In this document: piece after piece, positions 35,684-43,014 of the stretch
Position numbering within the stretch: position 1 is the first letter of the stretch
Layout: every line of letters begins with the position of its first letter
DNA from: JAXMHN01 sp964578605
Lineage (GTDB): Bacteria; Verrucomicrobiota; Verrucomicrobiia; Limisphaerales; SIBE01
Length of the DNA stretch: 64,000 nucleotides
Assembly (NCBI GenBank): GCA_964578605.1
Contig: CAZODO010000001.1
Coordinates: 1 to 64,000 of the forward strand
Reading direction: 5' to 3'
Notes under the pieces: model-generated
The model's database searches: none
Told to the model about the DNA's origin: nothing
The model's input: only the letters and a program-made list of their open reading frames with translations
Made by a program: the position numbers and the translations under genes

Positions 35684-35964
35684 ACGGCCATTACAAGACT
35701 TGCCACTCCCACCCTTCCCGCGAGACTCCCGAAGCCCTTAACGCTTGGGGAAAGCTTCCGGTCTATCGCGCCCGAATTCTAGCCTCGGATGTCGTTGACG
35801 TCGTTGTGAAATCCGCCCGAAAACTGGCCGTCGGAGAACGGATTGCCTTTGCGACACTTCCGGATCTTGCCGCGTCGGAAATTCAAGGCTCGGTCCAGCC
35901 AAAGTGGCGGAGCGGCATCATCTGGCGAATCGAAAAAGGGACTCTGCGCCTCACAGCGACCTGA
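35680..35964 (+). CDS. Small hypothetical protein, coupled to the preceding gene
   Basis: 94-aa protein with a histidine/cysteine-bearing start (NGHYKTCHSHPSRE) and a C-terminal part reading LPVYRARILASDVVDVVVKSARKLAVGERIAFATLPD and then SGIIWRIEKGTLRLTA, which looks like a mixed alpha/beta fold. It has no signal peptide or membrane segment. The ATGA overlap with the upstream gene and the strong hairpin behind its stop define a two-gene unit. I do not recognise the family. Confidence 0.5.
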   Translation: MNGHYKTCHSHPSRETPEALNAWGKLPVYRARILASDVVDVVVKSARKLAVGERIAFATLPDLAASEIQGSVQPKWRSGIIWRIEKGTLRLTAT

Positions 35965-36059
35965 TTCGCCGCCCCTTTCGGGTGGGAGGACGGGCAGGGA
36001 TTTGTCGCGTGACAGATCCCTGCGGATCGGCGCTCCAGCCTTGCCCACCTCGACCGGCT

Positions 36060-36100
36060 CCCTCTCCCATCGCGTTCTCCCGGATGGGAGAGGGCGTTTT
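36060..36100. terminator. Hairpin terminator between converging genes
   Basis: A perfect 11-bp stem pairs CCCTCTCCCAT (36060-36070) with ATGGGAGAGGG (36084-36094) across a 13-nt loop, followed on the plus strand by CGTTTT. It lies between the 94-aa gene and the stop of the converging GH172-like gene, so it may serve both. Similar CTCTCCC palindromes are widespread intergenic repeats in many genomes, which is an alternative. Confidence 0.6.
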
Positions 36101-36108
36101 GAGAGGGA

Positions 36109-38157
36109 TTACTCCGCGGGTTTGAGAAGGAGGTAGTCCAGGCCGAGCATATAGGACTTCTCCGCCTTCTCGTTTGCTCCAACGATGGTGCTCGAGAGGA
36201 GGTTGTCTTTCGCGCGAAGGTCGAAGGTGCCAAGTTCGATTTCGTTGCTCGGTTGCACGTCCGGGTTATAGAAGTCGATCGGCCGGCCGGCCTTGGCACC
36301 ATTGACGGAGAGTTGGTGAATCCCGTAATCCCTGGCTTTAAGGAACCGCGCGTAAACGCGGTATTTGCCTTCTTTGGGAGCGGGGAAAGCCACGGTGAGG
36401 GTGTCGCCGGGCCGCATGCCTGCGTGCCACCAGAGATGGCTGCCAGCGCTTGTGCTATCCCAGCTTTGCGGTTCAGCGGTGCCGGCAACACGCACCACCT
36501 TGAGGCTCTCGCCTTCGATCGCCCCCTGGACGCGAGGCACGACGTATTCAGGCATGGGTCGAATGACCGTTTCCCCGGGGCGGATCGGTTTGAAGGTGTC
36601 GGTTGCGCCCGGCCGGGCATACCAATAGGACACAATGCCCATGTTGACTTTGCAGTTGGCGTTCCAATGCCACAGTTCCATGTCGAACTTGAAGTCTTTG
36701 GTGAAGGGTATCCGGTCCAGGATATGGAACCGGTTCACGCTGGTGCGGCCGTAATTGCCGGGGCCGTCGCAGCGAGGCTGGGCGTGATAGGCATGCGTGA
36801 AAACCGTCGGCCAGCACCAGGCATAGCCGTAATAATCTTCGGTGCCGGTCCCGAAATGGCTGGGGAACGCTTCGCCATCCACATAGATCTTCTCGTCGCC
36901 TTCACCCCACCAGTCTTTCACCGGGTTATCAATCGTGAAGCTTGCGCCTGCGAACACGCCTTTGCCCTTGGCGGCAAGGTAATTCCAATCCTGCATGGGG
37001 CGGGTGGGCACATCGAATTCGGCGCGCCATTTGGCGTGGAAATGCATGGAATTGTCGGTCCACCGGTAGTCCTTGAGCACCAACTCGCCGGTGAGAGTGG
37101 CGGTCTGCTGGCTGTGATTGACCAACTCAATCACGGCGGCGTCGTTGAACGGCATGAACCAGTGCGAGTACATCTCGCCGTCTTCAGCCATGCCCACAGG
37201 CAAGGTGCTGAACGGGTTGATGCCTGGCCCGCTTCCAAGCAGGTCTCCCAGCGGCGCTTCCACACAATGCTCGCCGTCGAAGGTCATCTTCACAACGATG
37301 CCTCGCAGGGCTGCGTCGCGATCGTCCGCGGAAACACGCAAGACGGCCCGAGTGATCGCCGCGGGCCCGGCAAGTTCCTGGCGAATGGAATCGCCAGGGG
37401 CGATTTCCAGTTGGAACTCCTGCGTGTCGCCACCAAGCACGGCGGAATTGCGTCCCGGTTCAGCCAGTTGCGCGGCGAGGCGCTCGAGCTTGGCGCCAAG
37501 CTCCTTGATTTGGCTTGAGGAGAACGACTCGACCGTGGTTCCGCCAGCGTAGGTGCGGTAATTGACGTGGTAATAGAACTTCCCCTGATCGCTGGTCACC
37601 TTGCAGTGCTTGGCGTAGGGAATCGGAAAGTAAAGATTCCAGCCTTTGCTATATTCGCCGGCGATCGGACGCGGAAGGCCCGGGTACTTGCCGCCAAGGA
37701 TATCCGACATCGGGCTTTCCAACGCGGGCGTCGAGTTCCCGTCGATGTAAATGCGCAGGGTCCCGGCGGGGTTCGCCGACCAGATGCGGACGATCGCGCC
37801 AGGTCCCTCGGTGTCCATCATGACGAACTCCTTGCGCCCGTTGTGCTCTTCGGTCCGCAAATAATGGCCGGCATCGCCATTGGCAAACCAATCCTGGGCG
37901 GGCGACTTGGCGTTACGATCGTAGGACGAGAACTGTTTGCAGGTGTAGGCCGGGTTGGGGAACTGGGCCATATCTGCAAGGTCAGTCATTTCGTCCAGGA
38001 GCCGGCTTGTGGTGACCGGGGCGGCTGTGACCTGGGGAGCCACACCGGCTAATAAGCAGCCAGCAGCCAGGCTGGCCAGCCAGACGGCGCTTGCTCGCCG
38101 CGGCGAAAGGGTTTTTAAGGAGAGGAATCCGTTGAAGAACGAAATTCGCGAGTTCAT
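36109..38157 (-). CDS. Exported DUF2961 / GH172-family glycoside hydrolase
   Basis: 682-aa protein with an N-terminal export signal (about residues 20-45, ending QVTA-AP). The DUF2961 domain covers about 50-500, with MDTEGPGAIVRIWSANP, LRIYIDGNSTP, WWGEGDEKIYVDGE and GTEDYYG at 438-444 as typical stretches. Members of this family have been shown to be GH172 enzymes acting on D-arabinofuranosyl and fructofuranosyl linkages, using Glu residues. The C-terminal part (about 540-680) is a beta-sandwich with YRVYARFLKARDYGIHQLSVNG. The substrate cannot be told from sequence. A plant or mycobacterial arabinan and a difructose sugar are both conceivable. Confidence 0.88.
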   Translation of the reverse strand: MNSRISFFNGFLSLKTLSPRRASAVWLASLAAGCLLAGVAPQVTAAPVTTSRLLDEMTDLADMAQFPNPAYTCKQFSSYDRNAKSPAQDWFANGDAGHYLRTEEHNGRKEFVMMDTEGPGAIVRIWSANPAGTLRIYIDGNSTPALESPMSDILGGKYPGLPRPIAGEYSKGWNLYFPIPYAKHCKVTSDQGKFYYHVNYRTYAGGTTVESFSSSQIKELGAKLERLAAQLAEPGRNSAVLGGDTQEFQLEIAPGDSIRQELAGPAAITRAVLRVSADDRDAALRGIVVKMTFDGEHCVEAPLGDLLGSGPGINPFSTLPVGMAEDGEMYSHWFMPFNDAAVIELVNHSQQTATLTGELVLKDYRWTDNSMHFHAKWRAEFDVPTRPMQDWNYLAAKGKGVFAGASFTIDNPVKDWWGEGDEKIYVDGEAFPSHFGTGTEDYYGYAWCWPTVFTHAYHAQPRCDGPGNYGRTSVNRFHILDRIPFTKDFKFDMELWHWNANCKVNMGIVSYWYARPGATDTFKPIRPGETVIRPMPEYVVPRVQGAIEGESLKVVRVAGTAEPQSWDSTSAGSHLWWHAGMRPGDTLTVAFPAPKEGKYRVYARFLKARDYGIHQLSVNGAKAGRPIDFYNPDVQPSNEIELGTFDLRAKDNLLSSTIVGANEKAEKSYMLGLDYLLLKPAE

Positions 38158-38344
38158 GCCCGCCAGCGTGATTCAATCAGGGCACGCGAGTCAAGCGGGA
38201 GCTGCATGGTCGCAGCAATTCTGCCCATGAACCTCAAAATGGTTGGCTTGATTACCAACTATTTGCGCAACGCGAGGTTCAAGGGCGCAGTGCGCGCAAT
38301 CCTGTTCCGGGGTGATCTCATTTTGCTCAGAAAACATCTGAACC

Positions 38345-38498
38345 TTAGGCAGGGCAGGTCGCTCCGTCGACCGCCGTTGGTTTGCTCTCTCTTTCTTCAA
38401 ACATTCTGCAGACTGGGCGGAATGAATCTTGTGCGGAGTCAATCACGGTCAAGGGGAAGTTAGCCACGGCGCGCGACGGAGCGCCTCGCCCTGCCTAA
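38345..38498. repeat. Inverted pair of a short GC-rich dispersed repeat
   Basis: TTAGGCAGGGC at 38345-38355, followed by GCTCCGTCG at 38361, recurs in inverted orientation at 38462-38498, where the minus strand reads TTAGGCAGGGC and then GCTCCGTCG. About 100 bp separate the two. The same TTAGGCAGGGC core marks the palindrome at 11460. Between the copies I see no convincing gene, so the 400-bp gap between the GH172-like gene and nuoI holds only these repeats. Confidence 0.55.
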
Positions 38499-38557
38499 AA
38501 TAGGAAGGCTTCTACAAAATGCCTTGAGCCCGAAGTTCGGGCTTGGACGCTGCGGGC

Positions 38558-39223
38558 CTAGACCTTGGGCGCGATCGGGACAGGGGGCGGGCCCGCTGCC
38601 TTTCCAGTGGCGGCCCGGGCTTTCGCTTCGGCGTCCGTCTTGGCTTTCGCCTCGACTTTGGCTCGTTCCGCGGCGAGACGGGCGTCCACCTCCGCCGCTT
38701 CGGTCGGATGGATCTTGTGGTAGTAAGCGTTCGACTTGGCCAGCTGGGACTTGTCGAGAAGAAGCGATCGGAAGCGGTCGTGGGTGCTCAATTCGAACTC
38801 CGTATCCATCTTGATGGCGTCGAAAGGGCATACCTCAACGCAGATCTGGCAGCTCATGCAGACCGCGGTATCAATCTCGAAAACGCGGGGCTGCGTCTGC
38901 ATCTTGCCGGCGTGATCGGGCTTCTTGACCGTGTCCTTGACGATATAAATGCACTTGGGTGGGCATTCCTTCTCGCAAATCTGGCACGCGACACAGCGGA
39001 GCCCTTTCGCCGGGTCCTCTCCGTCATAGACCAGGAAAGGGAAAATGCGCGCCGCCTCCTTGGGCTCGAGCCGCTCCTCCGGGTATTGGACGGTCACGAG
39101 CCGCTCCGGGCGCGTGTAGCTGCCCACGAAATTGCGGGCTGTTTCCGCCAGACCTTTGATAATGCCTTCGCCCAACATCGGGTTTGAATATGCAGCCTTC
39201 TCGCAGGCAATGTCCAACGCCAT
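38558..39223 (-). CDS. nuoI: NuoI-like 2x[4Fe-4S] ferredoxin subunit, solitary
   Basis: 221-aa protein of the NADH dehydrogenase subunit I type. The two cluster motifs are C77-x2-C80-x2-C83-x3-C87 and C122-x2-C125-x2-C128-x3-C132, each followed by Pro. The N-terminal IIKGLAETARNFVGSYTRPERLVTVQYPEE is the usual NuoI lead-in. The C-terminus is an unusual Ala/Lys-rich tail (about 175-221) ending in a proline stretch. No other nuo gene is adjacent, which is odd for a complex I subunit. The 11-bp array of site 3 begins 81 bp upstream. Confidence 0.88.
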   Translation of the reverse strand: MALDIACEKAAYSNPMLGEGIIKGLAETARNFVGSYTRPERLVTVQYPEERLEPKEAARIFPFLVYDGEDPAKGLRCVACQICEKECPPKCIYIVKDTVKKPDHAGKMQTQPRVFEIDTAVCMSCQICVEVCPFDAIKMDTEFELSTHDRFRSLLLDKSQLAKSNAYYHKIHPTEAAEVDARLAAERAKVEAKAKTDAEAKARAATGKAAGPPPVPIAPKV

Positions 39224-39303
39224 CGTTCAAGAGGAGAATCGACGCTGACCTGGCCCCCGGCAAACGCGACTTCCTAAGATAACGGTGAGCACCTCTGCAG
39301 GGG

Positions 39304-39427
39304 GATCACCCGTAGATCACCCGTAGATCACCCGTAGATCACCCGTAGATCACCCGTAGATCACCCGTTCGTGATCGGGTGATGACCGAGTGATGACCGG
39401 GTGATGACCGAGTGATGACCGGGTGCA
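39304..39427. repeat. 11-bp tandem array with central inversion, site 3
   Basis: Five identical units gatcacccgta and a sixth ending in t run from 39304 to 39369. A 3-bp spacer (cgt) follows. Five units of opposite orientation then occupy 39373-39427, alternating gaccgggtgat and gaccgagtgat after a first gatcgggtgat. The left arm is perfectly homogeneous, as after recent expansion, while the right arm has a 22-bp higher-order alternation. It lies in the 417-bp gap between nuoI and the TPR gene. Open frames through it are low-complexity artefacts. Confidence 0.95.
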
Positions 39428-39640
39428 CCAGGGAGGAAGAGAGTGACCAGGTCCGACTGGAGCAGGGGGAGGCGTGGCGAGGTGAAGCCCGAAACTCGAA
39501 GAGACCGAAGGCGCCGAAAGAAGTCCGAGTGCCGAAACCGTTCGCCGAGACGGCTGTGGTCGGCGGTGACAACTCATGCCGCCAGATTTGACCTTCGATG
39601 CACCAAACCTGCGGGTTCAGCGAATGTCCACTCTTCCGGA

Positions 39641-41965
39641 TTACCGAAGCTTCCGTAGATACTCAGAGGCCTGCTTGTTGTTGGGATCCAACCGGTAAGC
39701 TTCCTCAAAGCGTTGGATCGCCGGTTCACGTTCACCGACCTGGAAGAGGGCAACCCCCAGGTTCAGATGCGCCATCGCGTAACCCGGATTGAGGCGGATA
39801 ACGGTCTCAAACTGCTTCCGGGCCAAGGCGGTTTCGCCGGCAAAGGCGAGTTCTTCGCCCAGCATATAGTGCGCTTCCCAGTAGGCCGGATTGAGCTGCA
39901 CCGCATGTTGGAAGTGACCGATGGCCTCCGAACGCCGCCCCAGATTCGAGCACGCCTTCCCGATATGGTAATACGCCCGCGGGTCCCGGGGTGCGAGGCG
40001 CCTTTCCCGTTCATAATGCTCCAGAGCGCGGGTATAGTTGCCTCGCAACGTCTCGACCTGGCCCAGGGTGAGCCAGCCTTCCGCCAGATCCGGACGCAGG
40101 GTTACGGCATGAGAGAGTTGCTTCTCGGCTTCATTAAGATCGCGCAACCGCAAAGCGATCCGCCCACACTGGAAATAAGCGACGTGATGACGCGGCATCA
40201 ATTCGCGAACCCGTGTCCATTCCGCGAGCGCTTGAGGTGCGTCGCCAACCGCTTCGAGGAACTCGGCGAAGTTTTCGTGCAGTCTATGGTCGCCAGGAGC
40301 GCTGGCAAGGGCTTCGGCATAGACGGCGCGGGCAACCTGGACGGCATTCGTGTCCATGCGCTTCCGGGTCTCGGCGATCGCGGTTTGGAGGCCTTTCACG
40401 CGGTCCGAATGGTTGATTTGGTGGCTGAAGGGCGGGCCCGACAGCCTTTGAAGCATGTCCCTGTAAACGGCGACGCGATTCCAATCCGTCAGTCCAAGCT
40501 TGCGTTCGCATTGTTCCTGGGTGAGCCAATCTTTGCCCTCGCCGCCGGTGGCCGTCGGAGGAAGCAGATCCGCAACTTGGTCAGCCCACGCCCGGCCGAG
40601 AAGGTAGTTGCCCCTGAAATTGAAGTGGACATGCTCGTAGAAGGTCTCCGCTCCGGGGATGCCAACATTGGAGTCGGCAGCGAGCGAAGGACGGGTATCG
40701 AACAGGGCGACCCCGGCGTTGGTCGCTTGGCTGGCGCTTTGGGTGATGATGGAATTGATCCGCCCGTCGGTTCGAAAGGGCAGGGCGTCGAGGTCCACCG
40801 CCTGTTGAAGGTGGGAGAGGGCATCGGCCGCTTGGCCTGCCCTGAGCAGAGCCAGGCCATAGCGAAAATAGGCTTCGGCGCTGAGCGGAGCGACTCGCGC
40901 CGCCTGTTCGTAGAATTTCAAAGCTACAGGGTGCGCTCCTTCCATCTCGGCACGGACGCCATTGGTAAGCGCCGCCTGGAAGGTGGCGTAAGCTTCGCCC
41001 GTCAAGCCATGGATCGAAGCGAACGGTGCGCAATCTTTGACGTTGACTGCCACGGTATTCAGGAGGATGCGGACTTTCGCGCGGCGTCCCGCGGCGAGAA
41101 TGTCGCGCAGGTTTTGCGCGAAATTCCGGTAAACAGCCTCTTTCCGCGGATCTTCCGGCGCAACCTGGTTCTTCATGAACATCGGCATGCCTTCCCATTC
41201 CAGGCGTCCGGAAGAGCGTCCGGCGATCTTTCGGGCCGAGGCCATCAACCATTGCCCCACGCGCATCTGTTGCACCGCGAGAATGAACCGAACGTAGGCG
41301 TTTGACGGGGCTTGCGAGCCGAAAACCGAGGCAGCGCCAAAAGGCCCAACCATCTCGTTATTCCCCATGTAGATCAGCCAGATATCGCCATCATGGCCGG
41401 CACATTCGCGCGCAATGGGCAAAACGGCGTGGGAATTTATTGCGGTCATCGCCGTGCAGACGACTTCAAAGCGCGTGCCGGGAAAACGGTTCGCAAGGAG
41501 CTTTTCCATGCACCGCGCCGGGCCGAACGCCGGTTTCGGGTCCCCCAGCGCCGCCGATTCGCCAAAAATGAAGATTCGGAAGGTCCCGGCCGGCTTCACC
41601 GCGTTCATGACCACCGGCGCCGGACTCCGCGCCATTTCCGGCGGGAACAAGCGGAGGCCGAACTTGTCATTCTCGACGAGCATTCGCTGACCGCCAATTT
41701 GCGCTGGATTGAAGAAAGACGTGTCGTATCCGTATCCGGCGACCCGGAACGCCACTTCAAGTGCTACGAGCCCAAGCGCGGCGAGAAGCACGAACGCGAT
41801 CAAGGCAAAGAAGGCTCTCTTGCCGGGCGGCAGCCGATTGGGGGCCCCAGTCGTGCGGCGTGAAGTGTCGGCCGTTCCGGCGGGACCCTGCAGCGCATCC
41901 TCCGAGGATTGCTTTCGTGAATTGACTCTTGTCTCTTGCTTCACCGCTAGGCGCTGTTTGGCCAA
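39641..41965 (-). CDS. Membrane-anchored SGNH-like and TPR protein
   Basis: 774-aa protein with a cytoplasmic tail of about 50 residues, one membrane helix (about 51-75) and an SGNH/GDSL-like domain. That domain has FGES at 134-137 in place of GDS, YMGNNE at 199-204, and a distant HVHFNFRGNY that could supply the Asp/His pair. TPR repeats lie between about 350 and 400 and again from about 540 to the end, with several DPRAYYHIGKA-like and NPAYWEAHYMLGE-like units. The order suggests an enzyme that modifies a surface glycan or lipid while bound in a complex. It is a recurrent uncharacterised type in this phylum. Confidence 0.85.
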   Translation of the reverse strand: MAKQRLAVKQETRVNSRKQSSEDALQGPAGTADTSRRTTGAPNRLPPGKRAFFALIAFVLLAALGLVALEVAFRVAGYGYDTSFFNPAQIGGQRMLVENDKFGLRLFPPEMARSPAPVVMNAVKPAGTFRIFIFGESAALGDPKPAFGPARCMEKLLANRFPGTRFEVVCTAMTAINSHAVLPIARECAGHDGDIWLIYMGNNEMVGPFGAASVFGSQAPSNAYVRFILAVQQMRVGQWLMASARKIAGRSSGRLEWEGMPMFMKNQVAPEDPRKEAVYRNFAQNLRDILAAGRRAKVRILLNTVAVNVKDCAPFASIHGLTGEAYATFQAALTNGVRAEMEGAHPVALKFYEQAARVAPLSAEAYFRYGLALLRAGQAADALSHLQQAVDLDALPFRTDGRINSIITQSASQATNAGVALFDTRPSLAADSNVGIPGAETFYEHVHFNFRGNYLLGRAWADQVADLLPPTATGGEGKDWLTQEQCERKLGLTDWNRVAVYRDMLQRLSGPPFSHQINHSDRVKGLQTAIAETRKRMDTNAVQVARAVYAEALASAPGDHRLHENFAEFLEAVGDAPQALAEWTRVRELMPRHHVAYFQCGRIALRLRDLNEAEKQLSHAVTLRPDLAEGWLTLGQVETLRGNYTRALEHYERERRLAPRDPRAYYHIGKACSNLGRRSEAIGHFQHAVQLNPAYWEAHYMLGEELAFAGETALARKQFETVIRLNPGYAMAHLNLGVALFQVGEREPAIQRFEEAYRLDPNNKQASEYLRKLR

Positions 41966-42085
41966 ACTAACGTGCGCGCTCCCCAGCTGGCAACGTCGAT
42001 TTCGAAATTTGAGCTCAAAAAGTCACCATGCGATAGTGCTTGAACTGCAGTAACTTGCGCATTCGGACACCCTTCTTCGAGACCG

Positions 42086-42097
42086 ATGTTATAACAT
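42086..42097. promoter_or_regulatory. AT-rich perfect palindrome between two minus-strand genes
   Basis: ATGTTATAACAT is a perfect 12-bp palindrome in an otherwise GC-rich 280-bp gap, about 120 bp upstream of the SGNH-TPR start. It could be a regulator site for that gene. Nothing else is recognised in the gap. Confidence 0.3.
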
Positions 42098-42245
42098 TTG
42101 TATTACGGCGGTCCCGTCAAAGAAAGAGACCTCCAGTCAACCTCGGCGCCCGCGTTCAACTCGCAGCGAACGCAAAGGTCAGGCACAGCCACTGGCAGCC
42201 ACGGGTGCGACCGCAACCACAGGGTGGTTCTTGCTGAGGCTCACG

Positions 42246-42695
42246 CTACCGGCCGGCGCCATGGCTGTTGTCTGCACTGTCTTGTCTGACATACGGTCCA
42301 TCGAACGTCGGAATCTGCTCCACCGGAACATACCAAGGTGCGCGCTCCGCCCAAAAAATGTTGCCCTGGGGCCGCATTTCAGGATCGGAATCCAACAGTC
42401 CGCTCGGCACAACCCAAAGCTTCTGGTTGCGGCTCAACTTTGGCAAGGCGGCTCCACAGTTCTGACAGAAGCAACGGGTAAATCCCGGATTGTCCTTGGC
42501 GTCAACGAATCGCCCAATGAGCTCCTCACCACGCGTCCATGAAACAGAATTCAGAGGGAAGCCCAGATTGGCCACATGGACCGACCCAGACGACTTCTGA
42601 CATGACCGACAGTGGCAGTACAAAAAGATGAGTGGTTCTCCCGTCACTTCGAATGCCACACTACCGCACAGGCATGATCCTTTTAGCGCTTTCAT
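42246..42695 (-). CDS. GFA (CENP-V/glutathione-dependent formaldehyde-activating) family protein
   Basis: 149-aa zinc protein. The paired cysteines are C8 and C10 (GSCLCGSVAFEV), C27, C29 and C32 (YCHCRSCQKSSG), and C77 and C80 (CFCQNCG), the standard two-zinc layout of the GFA domain. FWAERAPWYV near the end is also typical. Family members bind S-hydroxymethylglutathione or act on unknown thiol adducts, and most are uncharacterised. ATG 42695 was chosen because the family begins right there; the open frame extends 101 codons upstream without support. Confidence 0.88.
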   Translation of the reverse strand: MKALKGSCLCGSVAFEVTGEPLIFLYCHCRSCQKSSGSVHVANLGFPLNSVSWTRGEELIGRFVDAKDNPGFTRCFCQNCGAALPKLSRNQKLWVVPSGLLDSDPEMRPQGNIFWAERAPWYVPVEQIPTFDGPYVRQDSADNSHGAGR

Positions 42696-42795
42696 AAATG
42701 ATTGAACGGATGGGGCAGGCACGGCGCGCCGGAGGCCGCCGACTTGGGACAAGAGCAATCCGGCGCCCTTGCCTGACCGGTCCCGTTCGGCGTTC

Positions 42796-42956
42796 TCACT
42801 CGATATCAATCTCAAAGTCGTTGTCGGGAACTGCCTCTCCCGTGATGCACGTGAAACATGCGAATTCCACCTCGGCAGAACCAACCACCCAAATCGGCGC
42901 ACCGCATGAGCACCGCTCGCCCCGTTTGGCTGCGTCGATTGCGCTCTGAAAAGAGA
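42796..42956 (-). pseudogene. Zinc-ribbon protein fragment lacking a start codon
   Basis: On the minus strand a frame reads LSFQSAIDAAKRGERCSCGA and continues PIWVVGSAEVEFACFTCITG up to the stop at 42796. The C-x-C and C-x-x-C pairs and the CFTCITGE motif look like a conserved small protein. No ATG, GTG or TTG lies in frame between the upstream stop and the first conserved residue; the expected Met position is CTC, inside the terminator of the neighbouring gene. It is either a truncated gene or one using a non-standard start. Confidence 0.6.
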
Positions 42957-42981
42957 GGCCAGGGGACTGCCCCTGGCCTCT
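42947..42981 (-). terminator. Rho-independent terminator of the lectin/PA14 gene
   Basis: A perfect 12-bp stem (AGAGGCCAGGGG at 42954-42965 with CCCCTGGCCTCT at 42970-42981) and a 4-nt loop lie 33 bp after the stop of the large minus-strand gene. On that strand the hairpin is followed by CTTTTC. The right side overlaps the first codons of the start-less zinc-ribbon fragment. Confidence 0.8.
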
Positions 42982-43014
42982 GCGAATTGGATTAGCAATT
43001 CCGCTGCAGCTTGT

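Noticed and set aside
38206..38463. An 85-codon plus-strand frame between the GH172-like gene and nuoI.
   Set aside because: It runs through the GC-rich dispersed repeat, lacks a ribosome site and has arginine/serine-rich composition.
39304..39427. CRISPR array.
   Set aside because: Units of 11 bp follow each other without unique spacers, orientation switches midway, and no cas gene is present. The same applies to the other three arrays.
39339..39577. Two overlapping minus-strand frames encoding repetitive peptides.
   Set aside because: They are translations of the 11-bp array; because 11 is not a multiple of 3 the repeats are read in all frames and give no conserved product.
42098..42289. 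A short plus-strand frame upstream of the GFA gene.
   Set aside because: No ribosome site or family resemblance, and it overlaps the GFA 3' end on the other strand.
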